Source: Hippophae tibetana (lineage: Eukaryota; Streptophyta; Magnoliopsida; Rosales; Elaeagnaceae). From it: 64,000 bases of DNA. Within the stretch, counting starts at the first letter, position 1. Each line of letters opens with the position of its first letter. Location: NCBI GenBank assembly GCA_037013495.1, contig CM072806.1:28894001-28958000 (forward strand), written 5' to 3'. Positions 46,000-59,496 of this stretch are shown in pieces. The position numbers were made by a program, and so were the translations under genes. A model generated the notes under the pieces. It saw nothing but the letters and a program-made list of their open reading frames with translations. It was not told the origin of the DNA and searched no databases.

Positions 46000-48900
46000 T
46001 AATGACTCTATCAATAGCTCCTTTATTAACAATTATCACCAACACTACTTTACATGAAATTGCTAAAATCACCTAGACTCTAATATAGATAAATTTCCCT
46101 CCAATGTTAAACTAGCTAATATGAAATTATCTCGACCCCTCAAACCAATTGATGTTTTGGTAATGAAAAATATGCATGCCATAGTCACTAATGTCTCTAC
46201 TTATATAATAACCTCTGATGTGGCCTTGCCCTTCGTAAGTAGTACTACCCTAAATATATATGCGTGACTCCTATTTTACTATAGATATTTCCTCTAGTAC
46301 TTCTTTCCTTGGTTCTTCTAGTGCCTCTTCCATTAGAGCCCTACCTTGTCTTATTGTACCAAGGTTTATTGATCCTACTCCAACCCCATCCTCCATGTTA
46401 GTGACTAAAATTAATACACATATGCAAAAAAGGAAACACACTAAACTGAAAGATGTTGAAAATGAAGGCTAGAAATATGTAACTAGGAAGAGTCAATGGG
46501 TCAAACAAATTAGCCTTCATTTTCAATCTGTGAGATACACACCCTTGATAGGGGCCTTGTATAATGACTCATTATTATAGTTATTTACTAGAAGGGTAAG
46601 GGTATTTTCAACAAGGATACCCAATCTACTCTACAAAATATTTGTAAAAAGAAATGATATGATTTTTTTATGTATAACAAAGCTTATGTAATATCTCAGC
46701 TCTCTAGATGATCGATTATGGAAAAATCTTGGCTGTATCTTTATTGGAACTAACTCCATGTATGTAAGTAAGAATTTACTTTTTATCTACCCCTATATTG
46801 ACAAATGAAACTTTGATTGTTCAAAGGCATTAACAATATATATAACAGTTTCTTACACTACAAATTTCATTGTCAATCTTATAACCTTTTTTATGGTAAG
46901 GGAGCCGACATTAAGTGGAAGGACCTCTAAGACTCTATGAGGTCTCTTTTGGATCTTAAATCTCTCTGGTTGGCAATAAAGGATTTAAACAATATTCTCA
47001 AGTCTCATGAAAATATAAGGTACTCTCATAATACTATCTTTGTTGGAGAGTTTAGTGTTACATTCTCTTACATTTGGTCTGGTTTAGACCATATGATATA
47101 TTCTAAGTTCTTCCTTGACTCCTAGTCCACGTCTTCCTATTACACTCTCCCATGACATCACTTTGATTACCACCCTTTTCTTTTATTGTATTCTATGGCC
47201 ACTCCAAGGGTTCAAGGCTTTTCTGATTTCATGGTATATGGCTTGAACATTCTGGTTTACTTGACTTAGTATATGCCACCTTGTTGAAACCAATCTAGGC
47301 TAGTTCCATTGGGATTTTTATTTATAAACTCAAGGCTCTTAAGTTAGTTCTCAAGGTTTAGAATTGAGACGTCTTTGGTAATATGGATCCCAACATTGAA
47401 TCAGACTTGACTACCCTTGCTGACTTAAAAAAATGGTATGATGAAGATTTTTCTCTAAAGAAATTATCCAATTGGGATCTAATATACATGTAAACTTGGA
47501 TATATTTTTGCATAAATAAGATACTTTTTTTAGGGAGAAAACCATAATAAATTGGCTCAAGGGTGGTGATAGAAATAATACAATTTTTCACTCGATCATT
47601 CGACATTTAAAAGCCCAAAAGCCTTTAATTCATATAGAAATCAAAGGAGAGATTACATAGGATTCAAAATTTATAGCTAGTCATATTTTTGGATATTATG
47701 AGCAACCCTTTCTCAACCCATGTGGGTCACGCTCTTTACTTTACAATAATCGAATTGATATTTTGCACCTTGGTTAGTCTTATGGATGATGTCAATTTAC
47801 TAAGCATACCATCACCAACAGACATACATGCCATGATATTTGACATGGACCCCTTGAGTGCTCTTGGGTTGGATTGTTTTACGAGTAAATTCTTTCATTA
47901 ATGTTGGCATATCATTGGTATAGACTTAATATGGAAAATTCAAGACTATTTTAGAATGGGTAATATGCATTCATGACTGAACTCAAATTTTCTAATTCTT
48001 ATACCAAAACACGCAGGAACTATTGATGAATATAGACCAATTGCTTTACGGAACTTTATTTTCAAGCTAATGACAAAGATCATAGCTAGATTTCTGGGAG
48101 ACATCTGGTATTGTATTCTATCCAAAAATAGTTTGGATTCATTACAAGATAAAACATTGGAAATTGTATGATTGGTGCTTTAGAGTGCTTCAATGAAATA
48201 TAGACCCTTAAAAAAGGGGTAATATAGCACTCAAGTTTGATATTCTTAAGGCTTTTGATACCATGCACAATGATTTTATCTTAAAAGTGACATAGTGCTT
48301 TGGTTTTTATGACATCTTTATGGGTTGGATTTTAGATCTTTTTGCATACAAGAATCTCGATCCTAGTTAATTGTTCACCCAAGGGTTATTTCTCTTTCCC
48401 TAGAGGCTTCTAGAAGGGGGACTCTCCATCTCTATTTTTTTGTATTTCCAAATATTTTCTAAGCAAATACCTTGGGCTTTTGCTCCCAACAAACACTTTC
48501 TTTCAATTGTTTTGCTTAGGGCCATTTCTATTCCCACCCATTTTTTATATGTTGATGATCTTCTCATTTTTGTTCATTCTTGTTTTTGAAGCCTTTAGGT
48601 TTTATCTAAGGATTTTTAATTATATGGACATTTTTCGGGTCAACTAATCAATTTGAATAAATCTTTCATTTTCTTTGGTAAAGGTGTACATCAGAGCAAT
48701 ATTTCATCGCTTCTAGAAATAGTTGGGGTTTATATTGAGGTGCCTATTTTTCCTACTTAGATGTTACCTTATTTCAAAGGATTGAGAGAAAATGTTGCTT
48801 TCAAGGATTAACTAATAAAATCTATGCAATAATATAAGGGTGAAAAATGCTCTTCCTCTCTATGGTAGGGAACATATTTTTTTTAATATCTTCAATCAAT

Positions 48901-51770
48901 TAGAGTATGTTTCTTCACTCATTTTAGATTTAGAAATTTTTAAGGCATTCTTAGAAGGTCTAACTAAAGTCATTTAGAATTTATTTTTTTCAAGAAAGAA
49001 AGATAAACTTAAATTGGTCTAGGTTGCGTGGAGGCATTGTTCTTGCCCACTAAAAGAAGGGGTCTTAACTTGTAGGGCCTTAACCTCTTTAATGAGATCA
49101 TGCTAAAAAAATTCATTTGGTAGGTTATAATAAAGAACTCGAGCATGTTGCTTTATTTACATATATGGTACTTGGATAAGGAGGAAGCTCCATAGAGTTA
49201 TTATATTTATACTTCCTTCTGGCTTGGTTTAAGACCTCATTATTTGACCTTATTAAAATAATCTATATGGTTAGTTGGAAAAGATTATTTAGTACTATTT
49301 TGGATGGATAATTGTCTTGGCACTACTCTAATTGAAAAAAATGAACAACCCCTAGTGGATCCGCCAATGCATTTATGATTGGTGATTATTTACAGGTGGA
49401 TGGATGGCATCTACCATAGTCTTTTGCAGACTTCTATCTTGATATTGCCTTGAAGATTTGCTCGATAGTTATGAGGGCATGTATAAACCCCAAATTTGGA
49501 CATACTAAGTTGGATCATGAGGATCGTATGCTTTACTATGTGTGGTTAGGGAACTTAAGAATCAGGGTGGGGATATCTGAACGCTTTCATACGATCCTCA
49601 TGGTCCAACTTACAATAGTGTGCTATATAATCAAATTTTCCATTAATTTCCAAGCAAAGAATAAAGGACATTATTTCCCTTCCAGATGCTCTTTATGTGG
49701 TTTACCAAAAAAAAACTATCTTACCTTTTTTGAGTTTTAATTTTGTAAGTGCACTCTAGGATCCCTTATGCTCATTTTTCATATAGATTCTTTCATCATT
49801 GATTTATGAATTGTCACATTGACAACTACCTTTGGGTCACAACTTGGTAACTTATGGAAAGTAGGGATTTTTTAGCCATCTAGGTGATATGAATATCCAT
49901 AAACTATTATCATTTTAAGGATAGACAAATGACTCTAAGCTTTGCATTTTCCACATTTGACAATTCATTTATAAGGAAGGACTATCACAGCACATATCTA
50001 CTCAAAAAATAGTAGATGATCTCTAAGTACTCCATTGTTTATATATATATGGCATCCCACTATGAGCTCCAAGAATTGTAGAGGTTATTTGAAGGGCGCC
50101 ACCTTAGAGATGGATAAAAGCTAATACAAAAAATGTTGCATTTTGATCACGAGGATTATCTAATTGTGCATACACTACTATAAAAGTGGTCATTTAATTC
50201 GAGATTTAAAGTCGTTTTTTTGGTGAAAATTGACTTATAATGAATTTAAAGTCAGTTTGCTAAAAAACAGATGCTATACAAGTATTTCATAGCGCCGATT
50301 GACATGTTAAACTGACGCTACACGTAGGACGTAGCAATGGTTCTATGTGTCAACTGATGCTACACACATGGATAGCGTTAGTTGACACATAAAACCGATG
50401 CTACGTCCCACTTGTAGCATCGGTTCAACACGTCAACCGATTCTACGCATAGAACTCATGCTATGTCCTATGTGTAACGTCGATTTAACATGTCAATCGA
50501 AGCTATGAACTATGTGGATAGCATCAATTGACACGTACAACCGACGCTACACACGTGGATATTTCCTTTTCTCTTATTTCTTCCCCAAACAGAAACTATT
50601 CTAAGTGCTGCATAACTCTCAAAAACCCAAAACCTCCTCAACTTCTCCTCCACTCTTTCTCATTTTATGGCCACCTACGACCACCAATTCCAGTGCCAGT
50701 TAGTGGATTTTCTTCCTCTCTAACTTATCTTCTCAATTCCCTTATTTTTTTGAGAAAAATACTCAAAACATTTATACTCATTTCTTACTTACAAAACACC
50801 ATTTTTTCTTCATTTCCTTCATTTTGTCACTTCATTTACTCTTGTAAATATTTCTATTAATCCTACGCACTTATTATTCATTTTTTTTTGTATATTATGT
50901 GTTATTATTTATGTGTATAATTTTTTGTATTATATATGTAGGTTTTGTATTATAATATCAAGAGAAGAATATGATGGTCTTGAATAACATAGGAAAACAC
51001 CATGGTAATTTATTTGTTATTAATTAATATTTAATTTTTCAATTATTTGTATTATTTAAACTATTTGTTAAACATATTTTAGTTTTTTTATGCTATTATG
51101 TAGTGATCAAATATAGGTTTTAATTTGAGTATAATAGAAAATGAGTAAATTTTGTAAAAAAAAAATTTTAAGTCAGTTCATGTGTTGAATAGACTTTAAA
51201 CATAAAGTCGGTTCACACATTGAACCAACTTTCCATTTTTAAGTTATCATATTTATATTCGGTTCACCGAACTGACTTTAAAAGTCATTTTTGGCGTGGT
51301 GATATGCTTTTCTAACTTCAAGATCCTATGTTAAGGGATGTTCCTGCATCTCACTTGGGGTCTTATATGCTTTAGAACTCATTAAGGTCATTTATACTAT
51401 GATGAATGCTACTACCTTGGTGTGGTAGAAACTTTGGTTGGGGTTAAGACTTTATTTATAGTGTCACTCTTTGTTGGACTCGATTGCTTTCGGTACCATG
51501 AATATGGTATTTTGCTTGGCTTGACTGGTTAGAGGACATTGTGTGCATAAAGCTCCATTATTCCACATTTATAGGGAGGAAAATGTTGTAACTAATAGTA
51601 TAGCCTGTAGGGCTTTTAGTATTTGTATTGTGACTTAGTTGTGTGATGTCCTACGATTAGCTAGCACATTCATTTTTTCGGATGCTAACAACAAGCATAA
51701 TTGTAGATTTTCTAAGAACTGATTTATATATCTTTTTTCTCTATTTAATAATATTTGTAGTTCAATGGAT
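46000..51770 (+). mobile_element. L1-type LINE, decayed, split by a CACTA element
   Basis: Plus-strand non-LTR element of the plant L1 clade. Probable end of ORF1 about 46080-46480. Endonuclease about 46900-47290 ('LWLAIKDLNNILKSHENI', then 'FVGEFSVTFSYIWSGLDHM'). Reverse transcriptase about 47640-48800 ('DMDPLSALGLDCFTSKFFH', 'DEYRPIALRN', 'ALKFDILKAFDTMH'). Zinc-binding RVT part about 49280-49740. RNase H is split by the CACTA element, with its remainder at about 51310-51640. The reverse transcriptase catalytic YADD box region near 48550 reads 'FYMLMIFSF'/'YVDDLLIF'-like, depending on frame. Frameshifts and stops are frequent throughout, so it is long dead. The 5' end and poly(A) tail are not clearly seen. 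Confidence 0.72.
50173..51301 (+). mobile_element. Non-autonomous CACTA element 1 (1,129 bp)
   Basis: Starts CACTACTATAAAAG and ends TTTTTGGCGTGGTG, a diverged CACTA-type terminal inverted repeat pair. It is flanked by a 3 bp duplication ATA (50170-50172 and 51302-51304), the CACTA size. The subterminal part has AAAGTC(A/G)GTT repeats and a run of GCGTYGGTT/AACCGACGC-type repeats (50285-50545). The middle carries a gene-like leader segment (about 50575-50720) also present in element 2. No transposase. It lies in the RNase H part of the LINE. Confidence 0.85.
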
Positions 51771-52412
51771 TGATAATGAGGGTGCTACAAAGATGCCAAC
51801 CTAATTGGGATGTTTCAATGCATACACTCAGAGATGTCACCTACAACCTTTCATTTAAAAAGAAAGCAAACATAAATTATATATTTAAGAATCAAATTTA
51901 TATGTATATACTACTAAATGATGGCTAAATATCTATTATTATTTTTTATATATTTTTATTATTTTTTTATAAAAAATTTTAAATTCATCCTTGAGAAAAG
52001 AATGTTAAAATTTATTTTTTGTTCTCTAGCGTTGCTTTTGATGCTAAACTCTTCCCAAAGCTCACCAGCCTACCACTAGTGCCTCATTTTCTACAAATAT
52101 CAAATTGGGCTTCTTTGTCCTTTTTACTTCTCTTCGAGTCTTTCTATTTTTCTTGTTTAATTTGGGATATTAACTATGTCTAATGTTTTAAAGATTTATT
52201 CTTACAATTGATACCATGGTGAAAGGGTGTAACTAAGATTTAAAATATCGATCAAAATATCTAAACTTAAATTTTACGAAAATGTTGAATATATTATCGC
52301 TTTTGATGAAAACTTTAGAAAAAATTCAAAAATATTTATGAAATTTTATATAAAACTTCAAAAAGCATCAAAACTATCAATAATTTATACTTGAAAGTAA
52401 TTTTCTTGTTTA

Positions 52413-52458
<46 letters not shown>

Positions 52459-52945
52459 TGTTTTATTTTGTTTAATAAGTCAATTAATTAATTAAAAAAT
52501 TAAAAAAGAAGTTAAAATGTCATGTAATTATTTATATTATAATTTTAATAATATTATAAATGGATAAAAATAGATGATACATATTCTAATTTAAATTATA
52601 AAAAAAACTATAAGCACAAATAGTAAAATACAAGTTGTGACGAGGTAGAAATTAAAAACATATATATACAAAAAGAAGTATAAAATATTTCCTTAAACTC
52701 AAAATAATCTTTTGATTAAATATTAAAAAAACTATAAATAATAATTTTAAAGGCAATTTATTTTAAAAAGAAAAAATAATTATTTTAATAAGAAACGATA
52801 TTTTATGGACATTTTATTGATAATGTCACGTCAACACCTATAATATCTACTATGTTTTGACCAAAAAAAGATTTTTTGATATTGTTTTGACATAGACATT
52901 TTAGTGAAATTCTCGATATTTTTGCAGTATTTTTGCCAAAGGAGA
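51771..52945. other. AT-rich intergenic
   Basis: No gene seen. Contains the (AT)n run at 52417-52456. A 'aaaatatcgat...' theme near 52240-52320 recurs near 54340-54370 around the putative solo LTR, possibly one original repeat split by it. Confidence 0.4.
52417..52456. repeat. (AT)n microsatellite
   Basis: About 40 bp of alternating A and T. Confidence 0.9.
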
Positions 52946-54310
52946 TGAAGATCTAATAACCATATTTTTGACCTATAATTTACTATATTTTAAGCATTAA
53001 TTTTATGTTTTATTTAAGAATTATGTTGCTTTGGAAAGTATTTTCATGTTTTGAAGGTTAATGTACTTTCGAAAGAATCTTGGACTAAAACAAGCAAAAA
53101 TAGTCAAAATGGGGTGAGAAATGGAAACTTTGACAAGTTGAAATGAATCAGAATATCAAAAATCATAAAATTAGTGTACGTCGTATACAGATAAAAGCAT
53201 GTCGTGGTGAGAGACTCTTGGGTGTCATATAAGAATCAGGTTGAATTTGTATGCAGTGGCCAAAAAAGTCATGTCGTAGCATAAAGGTCTCGGGTGGCAT
53301 TTGGTGACTCAAGGATTTCAATGTACATTTAGGCATAAAACAATGCATGTTGTGGTGCAATAGTCTTGAGTTACATTGGTGGATCTGATATTTTTATCCT
53401 CACACGATACATAAAAATACGTGGTGTAGCTTACGTGCTTTAAATATGTTCTAAAATCTTTCTAAAATTCAACTAGCCACAATAGCTAAATTTAGCATTT
53501 CATGACACATAATTTAGAAAGAACTCTCTTATTTGTGAAGTTTTTTGGGATTTGAAGAAAGGACCAATTAATTCAAGGATTTAGAGACACTTAATCAAAA
53601 GGTGACATTTTAATTATCAGATCATATTTCTCTCTATAATATGATTATGTCTTTTGGAATTGAATTGATTTTAATTAATTTAATAATGAGAGGTTAAATT
53701 TTGTATATGGGTTATTAGTTTTGCGTCCATGAGTAGAAGAACAATTTTATGATTTTATTTAATTAAAATTGGTTTATTTATTGTTCATAGATTTTCATAC
53801 CTTTAATTATTAATTAATAATAGATCAAATCATGATTTATGATTAAGGAGATTATTTTAGAATTAAGTATTAGACATAAGACGCACCCCTCCTCCGTTTT
53901 AAGTCACAGGTTTAAATCACACAAAAAAGTATTGTTTGTTAACTTAAGAAGTTATTGGTTAACTTAAAATTGTAGGGGTTCATTATGATCATTGATAGTT
54001 CTCTTATTTAAAAAGAAGAAGCCAATAATTCTAATTTTTGGAGTTATATTATGAAAATAATTTAATTTATTCTTTTTCATCCATATTAATTTGGCTATAA
54101 TTCATTTGTTTTATTTCAGTTATTTAATTATTTTATTGTTTACAATTTTTCTCCCAACTGATAGCTGTTAGAATGTCTAGACTCTTTGTTTAGATAATTA
54201 AGAAAATAATTAATATTTTAAAGCACTTGCCAATTCCTTTGGAGACCAACCTCGAATAATTTTATCATTAGTATATTAGTGATTCTTGCATTTAGCAATT
54301 AAATATATCA
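52946..54310 (+). mobile_element. Possible solo LTR (Gypsy type)
   Basis: Begins TGAAGATCTAATAACCATATTTTTG and ends AAATATATCA. The start wording ('...ccatatttttgacc...aagcattaattttatg') and the end wording ('gccaattcctttggagacc...') resemble Gypsy LTR starts and R/U5 ends. In the middle (53180-53390) are several copies of a 'gcatgtcgtggtg'-like motif. No target duplication found, so the limits are tentative. Confidence 0.35.
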
Positions 54311-57300
54311 ATATCGAAGTGTCTAAAATTTCAACAATGTTAACAATATCGATATTATCAAATATTTTTCATCATTGGTTCGAAATCAAACACATCCCAA
54401 AAATTAATTTAATTATGTTTTTGTATTTTTCTTTTTCATTGGTAGAAGCTTTCTTTTTCTAATCTCTATATATAGGTTTCTAACATAAATGGGCTTTTAT
54501 CAAAATAAACCAACTTTAGATTTAAAATCTAACTGGTTTTATTATGTAAGACTTTACAAATTTTTATTGGATCTTGTAAGGTTTACAAATTTCTTTTTGA
54601 ATTTCTATTAAACATGTTAACTTTATGGCTCTAATATCAAATTGAGGTTATTTGTTTTGTAACATTAGTTGTTACTTCTTACATATTATTACTTAAAGAC
54701 AAAGATTTGTGTTCTATATCAAAAGATTGTCTTATTTTTATAATTTTCTTATGTTTATGTTCATAGATAGTTGTGACGAGTTTCTTTGAATCCATATTCT
54801 TATTTATCAATTTTATAAATGTTATAAATAAATATTTAATCATACAAGATCCTTAATTGACCTAGAGTTATAATTATCATACTTTTATTTAATGGGTTAT
54901 GGTCTTTTCTTCCGTTGTTCGTCTTCTTTTATTACATCTGATATGCCTTAGCTTCTTAAACTTTAATATAGTAATGATGAAGCCTATGCATCCATACAAA
55001 ATACGATGTCCAAATTAGATTTACTAGAAAATAATAAAAAGAATGACTACACTTTATTTTATTCATAATATTAATAGTTATTATAATTCTAAAAGCCAAC
55101 CAGAAACCTTGAAGAGATTTTTAATCGCTCATAGTTTCTAGATACATAGTTGCTAGATGAATAATTTTTAAAGTATAGAGGTTTCTATTGTTGAAGTTAT
55201 GTCCAACTAATAAAAATAAGAGTTCTTTTTATAGAAAAAGGAATCCTTGTATACAATGGTTGAAAATCACTTTTTTACCTCTACTTTAATAATTCATATA
55301 ACTTTCATCTTTTGGCGTTTTAATTTATTCTTGGCATGATTTGCATACTAAAGATGTAGGTTCTACATTTTTATTCCTCTTTGTCATTATCTACAGACAT
55401 TCCTTTGATGACGTAGATGATAATGCATCTTTATCTTTTGATCTCTAATGCAGTAAATCTATTTGTGATTCTTATTACTTTTCTTGGCTTAAAAACAAAA
55501 TATTTTTTTTGTTTCTTGACAAATTTTTAGATTACTACTATTGAATTTGTTTAAAACTTACTGATTTTCTCATCATCTTTTTAAATTAGAGCTATATTGT
55601 TATGAGAAGTGATTATAACTTTATTAGTCAAGTAAATTACCTTGACTTTCGAAGAATTATCATTTTTTCTGAGTTCATAATAAATTTGACTTAACATTTA
55701 TCCTCTTAGAGTGTAGAATTCATCAGTATGGAATTCTTTCTCTAGAAGCACCCTTAATTTTGATACTTCTCTATTAGTGTTAGAAATCCCTAATTTAATA
55801 AAATGGTAGGAACTGACACAACATTCCTCGTTCCATTCCTTAAGTGAAAAAAAGCTGATATGGATAGGCATGTCACTTACTTTGATCTTCTTTGTGAAGT
55901 TTTTTATAGCCTTCTTGAAATTTTTAGGAAAATAATTTAATTCATTTAAATTAATTCTTATATATAGGTTTTCAATTAAACCTCTATGAAAAGCTTTATA
56001 GACAATAATTGGATCAACTTCTTTAAGAATATTAAATTTACTTGTATGAAAACTCTTTTTCTATGGTGTAAAATTTCATATCTTTGATATATTTTTGAGT
56101 AAATTTTCTAGTTAATTTATATTTTTGTGTTGATCTCACAACATTGTTTTTTGTTGTTACATAAAAGTTGGGTTTGATACAGTAAATTTTATTATTATTT
56201 TTGACACATAAATGGTTCACTATCTAGTATTATTAAACTTATTTTATCTAAATATTATATAAATGGTTGATGTAAGTTTAGAAAATTATTTCTTATTAAT
56301 AAATCAATTCTTCTTTCTTCTTTATATATAGTAGGAATATGAAATTTCTCTCTTCCTCGTTGCAGATTCAACACCTACATTTCTTTTTTTTTTAATAGGC
56401 AATATTTTTTGTTTTTTGGTGGCTTATATTTTTTTTTCTCATAAAATACCTTTTTCTATAAGGTTATTTGTTATACATTCTCATATATTTTTCAAAGTCT
56501 TGTTTTCTAAATTTATATCTTTTGAATGTTTTTTTTTATATTTTTATACTTTTTCTTGTATAATTTTATGTTATATCCATATTTTTTGATATTCTAAAAT
56601 CTCTTGTATCAGAGCAAATTTTATTATTTTATCTTATTTGTATAATATTCTTGTCTTTCTTGACATTTAATGATTATCTAATGATTATTTAATTTTTAAG
56701 ACTTCTTATTCTTCCTTCTAAAGTATTTGATATAGTTTTTCCATTTCTTTTATTATATCATTCTGTTTTAACTTTATGTAATGTTAGAGATAATTAGTTT
56801 TTTTTTTAAAATATCCTTATAGGTTTCTTGTATGGAAGGTAATAATTTATAATGATAAATTTCGTATTTACAAATAAAGAAATTTATATAACACACCTCA
56901 CTTTAGAATTTACTTTTATGCAAATTTTGTACAATTATTTTAAAACTTGCTTAAATTATCATTTTTTATTGAAATAATTTTCAATCATGAAACTATGGTA
57001 ACCATACGTGTTACAGAGGTCAAAACTATTATTTAAAAAATTTATTTTTATAACAAAAATAATAATTATCTTTACAAATAAGTAGAATTTTATTACGTAT
57101 GGTTTAATATATAATTGTCAAATTAAATACATGATGAGTTTACTTATATATCTAGCATAATAGAACTTACATAACTTACAAAATCAAATTCAGAACAAAA
57201 ATATCTAAAAAATGATTATTCTAACTAAATCATATTTATTATTAAATTTCAAACCATTATTATTTAAAATTATCATAATATATAAATTTTAGCATTAAAA

Positions 57301-59202
57301 TGAATAGGGAGGAAAGGAAAAATAATTAAATAAATGTAGAAACTACTTTCTCTAACTCAAAATTCAAAAGATATGAAAGTCGTTGCAAAAACTTTTTTTT
57401 CCACAAGAAATGTAACTTAAGAATAACTATAGGAAATTTGACAATAAAAATAAAAATAAAAATGTAATTTTTTTAATACTAATATTGCACAACTCATATA
57501 ACTTGGGATTGACATTGACCTTGTATTTGTATTTATATATCTCACAACGAAGTTTTGGTGTCATTGAAATGTAATAAAAAAATTTAAAAGTATATAAATA
57601 ATGCATATGAAAAATAGTTTGGTTATTTGATTTATTTTAAATGAAAAATCAATACAGTCAGGATATTTTTATCTTTGATGAAATGTTACAGTTATAAATA
57701 GACATCTAGATTAAATTGACACATCTTTAACACCAGCTGTTAATTAAATGTATTATTAAATATAATATATATATATAAATTAAGCAGACAAAACTTATAA
57801 TTAAATTTCCTATTAATATACGAATAAATAAATCAAAACCGACCAACATTAATTGATTTTTGAATTTGTCTAACCGAACTAAATCCATAATTTTGGTTTG
57901 GATAATTTCAGCTCAATTGATTTTATTAGTATGTTGGTTTTTATGTGCATTTCTTAATTATTTCATTCCAAAAAAAATCTATTTAGCAAATAAAGGTTAA
58001 ATAAAATAACTTTATTTTTTAAAAGAATAAAGTAACATTATGTAAAATTGGGTGTTTGTGGAAATTTTAAAACTTAGAGTAATGAAGTAACTATGTGATT
58101 ATTTATTAAATACTATTTATGTAATAATATATAGATTATTGTATGTAATGTTTATATATTTTTAGAATAATTTTTTTTTAATATTAGAATAAAATTTTAT
58201 TTTAAATATTAAAATATTAAACAAAAATTAAAACTATTCTAACATTTATATTTTTTACTCTAAAAATAGCGAGTTTCTTTTTATTAAATATATGTACTCA
58301 TCTAACTTTAAAAAGATTTAAAAAGTACAAAAATAGAAAGCAGGTAAAGCCACGAATCTATTAAATTCGCGTTCACACTTGGATCGTTTGCACACGGCGA
58401 TTTTAATTTAAGTACTTTGTCTGCTTAAGCTAGGATGCGGTGGAAGTTGTAAGTATTTGTCTGTATAAATTATTTATTATTTTTAAAATATTATTTATAT
58501 TAATAAAATTTAAATTTACTATAATTTTTTAAAAATAAAATATAAAAATATAACAATTTAATTAGTGATAATATATTTTAAGAATAATAAATAACCTTTT
58601 ATTTGTGTTTATGTTTTTCACTTTAAATTTACATATTTTTTTTAATTTTATAAAAAATAAATTATTTTGTTAATTTAATAACTTATAATAAGAAAAAAAA
58701 ATTCAATTTTGTATATATTAATATAAAATAATTAATTTAAATTTAAAAAAATAATTAATATGATGTTGAATTTAGTTGGCAAAATTGCCATCTCTGCACT
58801 CCACAATTTAAAGTCTACGTTCTGGCCAAAATATATAGAATTTGGAGATCATAAGTCAGGCTTTTCATTATGAGTTTTGACTTTGTTAGCCACTTTTCTT
58901 AAAAATTTCCTTTAAAAACTAAATTTTTTTCCTATAAAAATAATAATTTTTTAATATTTAATTAATATATTTAATTTAATTCTTATTATTTTTAGTGTTA
59001 TAATTATGTAGTTAAATCTTTATAATTTAATTTAAAAAATATTTAATTAAAAAATATTCAATATAAAATATTTATGTTAAATTTTTTAGTTAATTTTTTT
59101 TTAAAATTTAATATTTTTATGATTATAATTCGTAATAAGTGTTAAATACATTATTTTTGATATATATTTTTTTCTTTATTTAATATTTCTAGTCTAGAAA
59201 AT
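54311..59202. other. AT-rich intergenic desert
   Basis: Nearly 5 kb with no gene I can support. A minus-strand 'TTGATATTAGAGCCAT' near 54625-54640 resembles a tRNA-Met primer site. Weak coding-like composition on the minus strand at about 55650-56220 has no recognised family. From 56900 to 59200 the sequence is almost pure A/T, except a GC-richer patch at about 58335-58455. Confidence 0.5.
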
Positions 59203-59496
59203 GTGACACGTTTAACTTATCAATTTATCATAAACAAATCGTATTGGTATGATTATTTGAAGGAAAAAAAATCATATTGGTATATAATTTATGACAGATG
59301 TGACAAAGAAAGAAAGAAAAAAAAACTTAGGCCAACCCAATTTCCCAAATTCCAATGTGTATCAGGCCTGTTTTGTGTTCACACGTATAATCATACATTT
59401 CAAAGCCAACATTTTCCAACCCCATCCCAATCTTCCTCTATTTTGTTTGAGCTCCTTGACTTGTTTTGGTAGTTCAGGAATCCTCTTTCTCTAATC

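Noticed and set aside
54311-56800. Endogenous pararetrovirus
   Set aside because: A primer-site-like motif and weak coding-like stretches are present, but there is no recognisable movement protein, coat or polymerase motif. Not supported.
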